Assembly: GCF_900120375.1 (NCBI RefSeq)
Contig: NZ_LT635480.1
Span: forward strand, 558,001-622,000
Origin: Ndongobacter massiliensis
GTDB lineage: Bacteria > Bacillota > Clostridia > Tissierellales > Peptoniphilaceae
Direction: 5' to 3'
Length of the DNA stretch: 64,000 nucleotides
The notes beneath the pieces are model-generated. The model saw only the letters and a program-made list of their open reading frames with translations, was not told the DNA's origin and did not search any database. The stretch's first letter is position 1. The number at the start of each line of letters is the position of its first letter. The translations under genes and the position numbers were made by a program. Shown here piece after piece: positions 60,891-64,000 of the stretch.

Positions 60891-62630
60891 CTATTCCTTC
60901 ATCCTTTTATCTTCTGCTCGGCTCGGCTGTACGCGTAGGGTGCGGTAGTCATTGTAGTAAACCATGCCAGGTTTTGCCCCTTTTGCCTTATAGACATTCT
61001 TCTTTTCCGTGCAGTCGACAGCGACAAAGGACTCTTCACCGGCGGCAGAATAGGCAGCTGCAAGCTGCGCTGCAAATAGAATATCCGCTTCGGTGGGAGA
61101 CTTGTGCTCCGTGCGCAGAATTACATGGGCGCCGGGTATGTCTTTTGCGTGCAAAAAGAAATCGTCTTTATCCGCGACACGCAGTGTCAAACGATCGTTT
61201 TGACGATTGTTGCGCCCCACAAGTACGCGCAGCCCCGAAGGCGAAGTAAATACCAAAGGCGTGGAAGGTGCCGGCATCTTCGCCTTTTTTTTCTTTTTTC
61301 GTTTTCGCGGCAGCAGTTTTTGCGCTTGAAGTTCTTCGCGAATTTCTTCGAGAACGTCTTCTTGGTCAGCCCGACGAATGCTGTCCAATACCTGTCCCAA
61401 GTAGCGGATTTCCTCTTCTAAAACAGGCAGGTACTTTTCTAAAATTTGTCGAGAACGCTTGAGTTTGGAGTGCTTTTTGTATTTTGCCTGTACATTTTCC
61501 CAGGCGTTTTTTTTCGGGTCGAGTGTAATGGTACGCTTCCCGCCGCAAATAAAATCTTCCACTTCGACAGTGTGCTGTCCGCGCGTCAATAAATGCACGG
61601 ATGTGGCAAGCAGATCTCCTTCTTCCCGGAAGCGTTCCGCATCTTCCGTTTTTTGGTAGTCCGCCCTGCGGTCCGCTTGTTTTTTCAATTTTTTATCAAG
61701 CACCGCTTGTGTCGTGTTCAGGAGTGTTTGTCGGCGCTGGCCAATGCGATCCGTTCTTCGGTCAATGAGAGAATACGCATCAATGGCAGCGCTGATGGAG
61801 TCAAAAGTGCGAATCGGCGCGCCGAGATGCTGCAAAGACAAGGAATAAAATTCGTCCCGCCTTCCGTGGTAAAGTGCCGGGGAAAAATCGTTCTTCCGAA
61901 TCGCCTGCTGCACGGAATCAAATGCCTGCCAAAGTGTCTCCCGTTCCGTCTCCGTCAAAGAGTCAAGTGTTCGGTCGGAGTCCAATGCGGCGCGAAAACA
62001 AATTTCCTGCCCGATCAGCGGAGAAAAGCCCGTAAAGTTTTGATAAAAGAGGCGGAAAAGAGCGCCGTTTCCCGGTAATGTTTCGAGCTCTTCGCGCGTC
62101 GCGAGCGGTTGTTTCGTAATATCGCGCTTTCCGGAAGGAATGGCGTTATAGGCAATGCCCGGATAGATCTGTCGCACGCGGCTCATATCGCGAGATACGC
62201 GTTGAATCGCATCCAGCACGTGATTCCTTTCATTCAGCAAAATAAGATTGGAATATTTTCCCATAATTTCCGCAACCAACGTGCGCTCCACCGGATCGCC
62301 GAGTTCATTGCGTGCGGAAAAGACAAAGGAAACCGTACGGTCCAATCCTTTCTGCTCAATACGTTCCAGCCGCGCACTTGTCAAATGTTTGCGCAGGAGC
62401 ATGCAAAAATTGGGCGGCGTCTGCGGATTTTCGTATTTTTGTTCACTCAAGTGAAAACGGGCGCTCTGTGCGTCGGCGGATAAAAAAAGCTGCCAATTCG
62501 CACCATTTCCATAGATTTGAAAAGTAATCTGTTTTTCGCCAATTTGGTTGACTTTTTTTACTACACCGCCGACGATGCTGCGTTGCAGTTCTTCAATGAC
62601 GCTGCGCGTTGTAATTCCGTCAAATGTCAT
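60891..62630 (-). CDS. rqcH: RqcH, NFACT-family ribosome quality control factor
   Basis: 579 residues. NFACT-N begins FDGITTRSVIEELQRSIVGG with the conserved R, then a helical middle with a coiled coil (about 330-450), and NFACT-R with VADKDDFFLHAKDIPGAHVILRTEH and AAAYSAAGE. Formerly called fibronectin-binding protein FbpA. RqcH recruits tRNA(Ala) to 50S subunits with stalled chains and adds alanine tails; RqcP is at 14475. RBS AAAGAAG precedes the ATG on the minus strand. Confidence 0.94.
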   Translation of the reverse strand: MTFDGITTRSVIEELQRSIVGGVVKKVNQIGEKQITFQIYGNGANWQLFLSADAQSARFHLSEQKYENPQTPPNFCMLLRKHLTSARLERIEQKGLDRTVSFVFSARNELGDPVERTLVAEIMGKYSNLILLNERNHVLDAIQRVSRDMSRVRQIYPGIAYNAIPSGKRDITKQPLATREELETLPGNGALFRLFYQNFTGFSPLIGQEICFRAALDSDRTLDSLTETERETLWQAFDSVQQAIRKNDFSPALYHGRRDEFYSLSLQHLGAPIRTFDSISAAIDAYSLIDRRTDRIGQRRQTLLNTTQAVLDKKLKKQADRRADYQKTEDAERFREEGDLLATSVHLLTRGQHTVEVEDFICGGKRTITLDPKKNAWENVQAKYKKHSKLKRSRQILEKYLPVLEEEIRYLGQVLDSIRRADQEDVLEEIREELQAQKLLPRKRKKKKKAKMPAPSTPLVFTSPSGLRVLVGRNNRQNDRLTLRVADKDDFFLHAKDIPGAHVILRTEHKSPTEADILFAAQLAAAYSAAGEESFVAVDCTEKKNVYKAKGAKPGMVYYNDYRTLRVQPSRAEDKRMKE

Positions 62631-62742
62631 AACTTCTTTCTTTCATTACACCGGGAAGTCCCTGTTTTTTCGAACCCTTTTGAGTATACCATTGATTTCT
62701 TCTGCTTGGCGATCCATAATATTAAGAAAATGTAATCTTTTC

Positions 62743-62771
62743 TTGCGTTTTTTTATGCAGCCGCCTAAGAT
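62743..62771 (+). promoter_or_regulatory. Putative promoter of yicC-gmk
   Basis: TTGCGT (62743-62748), 17-nt spacer, TAAGAT (62766-62771). Transcription would begin about 13 nt before the yicC ATG and close to its ribosome-binding site, so the leader is very short. The facing rqcH gene has a -10-like TATACT on the minus strand at 62688-62683, without a good -35. Confidence 0.35.
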
Positions 62772-62790
62772 AGAAAAAAAGGGAGGGAAT

Positions 62791-63666
62791 ATGCTGGTTT
62801 CTATGACGGGTTATGGCCGTGCGACGCTTACTGGCCCCGAGTGGCAATTGGATTGCGAAATTCGCACGGTCAACAATCGGTACCTCGATTTGCGATTACG
62901 CCTGCCGTCGACACTTTACTATGCGGAATCTGCCGTGCGAAAGGCATTGCAGGAAACTTTCCAGCGGGGGCGTGTGGAGTGTTCGATACAGATGCAGTCG
63001 GAGACGGTTGCGCCCTGTCTGCGGGTGAACGAAGGACGTTTGCAGGCTCTCGTCGAACAGGTGCACCGTGTTTTCAACGAAGAAGGGATGCCCGCCGCAT
63101 TTCCGGCAGGCGATTTTTTGCAACTGGAGGGCATATTGGAAACACAGACGCCCGCGTTTGATGAAAAGCAAATGCAGGAGGATGTCCTCACGGTTTGCAC
63201 GCAGGCAGCAAAACAGACGCTGGCCATGCGACGCGCCGAGGGCGAGCGGTTGGAACAGGACTTGCGTGCGCGTCTGCAGGTCATGGAGCGTGCTTTGGAA
63301 ACCGTGCGTTCGCGGGCACCATTTTTAGCCGGGGAAGAACAGGGGCGTATGCGGGAACGCCTGCGGCAACTCTTGGATGCCGTGCCGGTGGACGAGACGC
63401 TTTTGGCTAATGAAATTGCTCTTTATGCGCAAAAGATTGACATTGCCGAAGAAGTCGTTCGTTTGCAGAGTCATATCGACGCGTTTCGGGAAGCACTGGA
63501 ACGCCACAAACCGGTGGGAAAAATGCTCGATTTTCTGGTGCAGGAAATGAACCGGGAGGTCAACACGATGAGTTCCAAGGTGAACGATCGCGATCTGACT
63601 GTTCGTTTCGTTGAACTAAAGGAAAAAATCGAGCAGTTGCGTGAACAGATTCAAAATATTGAATAG
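62791..63666 (+). CDS. YicC-family endoribonuclease
   Basis: 291 residues. SMTGYGRA at the N-terminus, EIRTVNNRYLDLRLRLP, and the C-terminal DUF1732 with DETLLANEIALYAQKIDIAEEVVRLQSHI and GKMLDFLVQEMNREVNTMSSK are family hallmarks, seen in parts. YicC proteins have ribonuclease activity. ATG at 62791 behind GGGAGGG. The yicC-gmk order, 9 nt apart here, is very common in Firmicutes. Confidence 0.95.
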   Translation: MLVSMTGYGRATLTGPEWQLDCEIRTVNNRYLDLRLRLPSTLYYAESAVRKALQETFQRGRVECSIQMQSETVAPCLRVNEGRLQALVEQVHRVFNEEGMPAAFPAGDFLQLEGILETQTPAFDEKQMQEDVLTVCTQAAKQTLAMRRAEGERLEQDLRARLQVMERALETVRSRAPFLAGEEQGRMRERLRQLLDAVPVDETLLANEIALYAQKIDIAEEVVRLQSHIDAFREALERHKPVGKMLDFLVQEMNREVNTMSSKVNDRDLTVRFVELKEKIEQLREQIQNIE

Positions 63667-63675
63667 GGGTGAGGG

Positions 63676-64000
63676 ATGAGAAGAAACGGTCACTTGATTA
63701 TCATTTCCGGCCCGTCCGGTGTGGGTAAGGGCACCGTCTGTGCGGAGCTCATGCGCCGCAGGCCGGATTTGACGCTGAGTATTTCCGCTACGACGCGGCG
63801 GAAGCGTCCGACGGAAATCGACGGAGAAAGCTATTACTTTTATTCGATCGAAGCATTTAACCAGCTCATTGACGACGGGGAATTATTGGAATATGCGCAG
63901 GTACATGGCAATTACTACGGCACACCGCGGCGCTTTGTCGAAGAAAAAATCAATGCCGGATGCGACGTGATTTTAGAAATTGATGTACAGGGCGCGATGC
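63676..64000 (+). CDS. gmk: Guanylate kinase, N-terminal part (cut by window edge)
   Basis: The first 108 codons are visible. The ATP loop GPSGVGKGTV lies at about residues 10-19, followed by SISATTRRKRPTEIDGESYYF, FNQLIDDGELLEYAQVHGNYYGTP and VILEIDVQGA, which bind GMP and the phosphates. The P loop ends in GKGT, the usual form in Gmk. ATG behind GGGGTGAGGG. It phosphorylates GMP to GDP. The rest of the gene lies beyond the window. Confidence 0.95.
   Translation, partial: MRRNGHLIIISGPSGVGKGTVCAELMRRRPDLTLSISATTRRKRPTEIDGESYYFYSIEAFNQLIDDGELLEYAQVHGNYYGTPRRFVEEKINAGCDVILEIDVQGAM

Noticed and set aside
1-64000. CRISPR arrays, tRNA or rRNA genes, insertion sequences, prophage
   Set aside because: No regularly spaced repeats, cloverleaf sequences, transposase or phage motifs were seen on either strand by eye; a covariance-model tRNA search would settle the tRNA point.

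Overview
The window reads as chromosomal DNA of a Gram-positive Bacillota (Firmicutes) bacterium of roughly balanced base composition. The evidence is the gene order: dut-rqcP-divIC-tilS-hpt-ftsH, coaX-dusB, a dcw division/wall cluster from mraZ to ftsZ followed by nrdR, and alaS-ireB-ruvX. RNase J, IreB, the RqcH/RqcP pair and PASTA-bearing PBP2 point the same way. No sporulation genes are seen at places where spore formers often have them, for example no spoIIE between divIC and tilS. An anaerobic coccus-like member of the Tissierellia/Clostridia is a plausible source, but that is inference. No rRNA, tRNA, CRISPR array, insertion sequence or prophage gene was recognised.

Layout. 1-5879: end of an AT-rich block with a nucleoside/sugar-type ABC importer (ATPase cut by the window edge, two permeases), an ADP-ribosylglycohydrolase-family protein and a LacI-ribokinase fusion; together they look like an import-hydrolyse-phosphorylate route for a ribosylated compound. 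6026-10362: one operon with an ascorbate-type PTS (IIB, IIA, IIC) wrapped around a split transketolase, behind a promoter with a LacI-type palindrome. 10363-13167: larE-larB-larC, making the nickel-pincer cofactor. 13197-24103: housekeeping (HAD hydrolase, dut, rqcP, divIC, tilS, hpt, ftsH, a membrane protein, pyrG, an ECF S component, coaX, dusB).

24193-29288 (minus strand): PBP1A, then a response regulator and histidine kinase. 29417-32428: a second AT-rich patch with a divergent MurE-like ligase that lacks the usual DNPR motif, and an NhaC-family antiporter broken by one base in a run of eight T. 32514-35445: yigZ, yebC, a TIGR01906 membrane protein and lgt. 35455-45775: an intergenic promoter/terminator element, the MraZ operator, then mraZ-rsmH-ftsL-PBP2-mraY-murD-ftsW-ftsQ-ftsZ-nrdR and a strong terminator. 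The dcw cluster lacks murE, murF, murG, murC and ftsA at this locus.

45827-60862: rarA, asnS, leuS, an Rrf2 regulator, alaS, ireB, ruvX, RNase J, a UPF0340 protein, hflX (with a start-codon problem) and a two-gene ABC transporter. 60891-62630 (minus) is rqcH; yicC and the start of gmk close the window. The features most worth following up are the ribosyl-compound cassette with its fusion regulator-kinase, the PTS/transketolase operon and its operator, the divergent Mur ligase next to a phase-variable-looking antiporter, the promoter-terminator element before mraZ, and the apparent ATC start of hflX.
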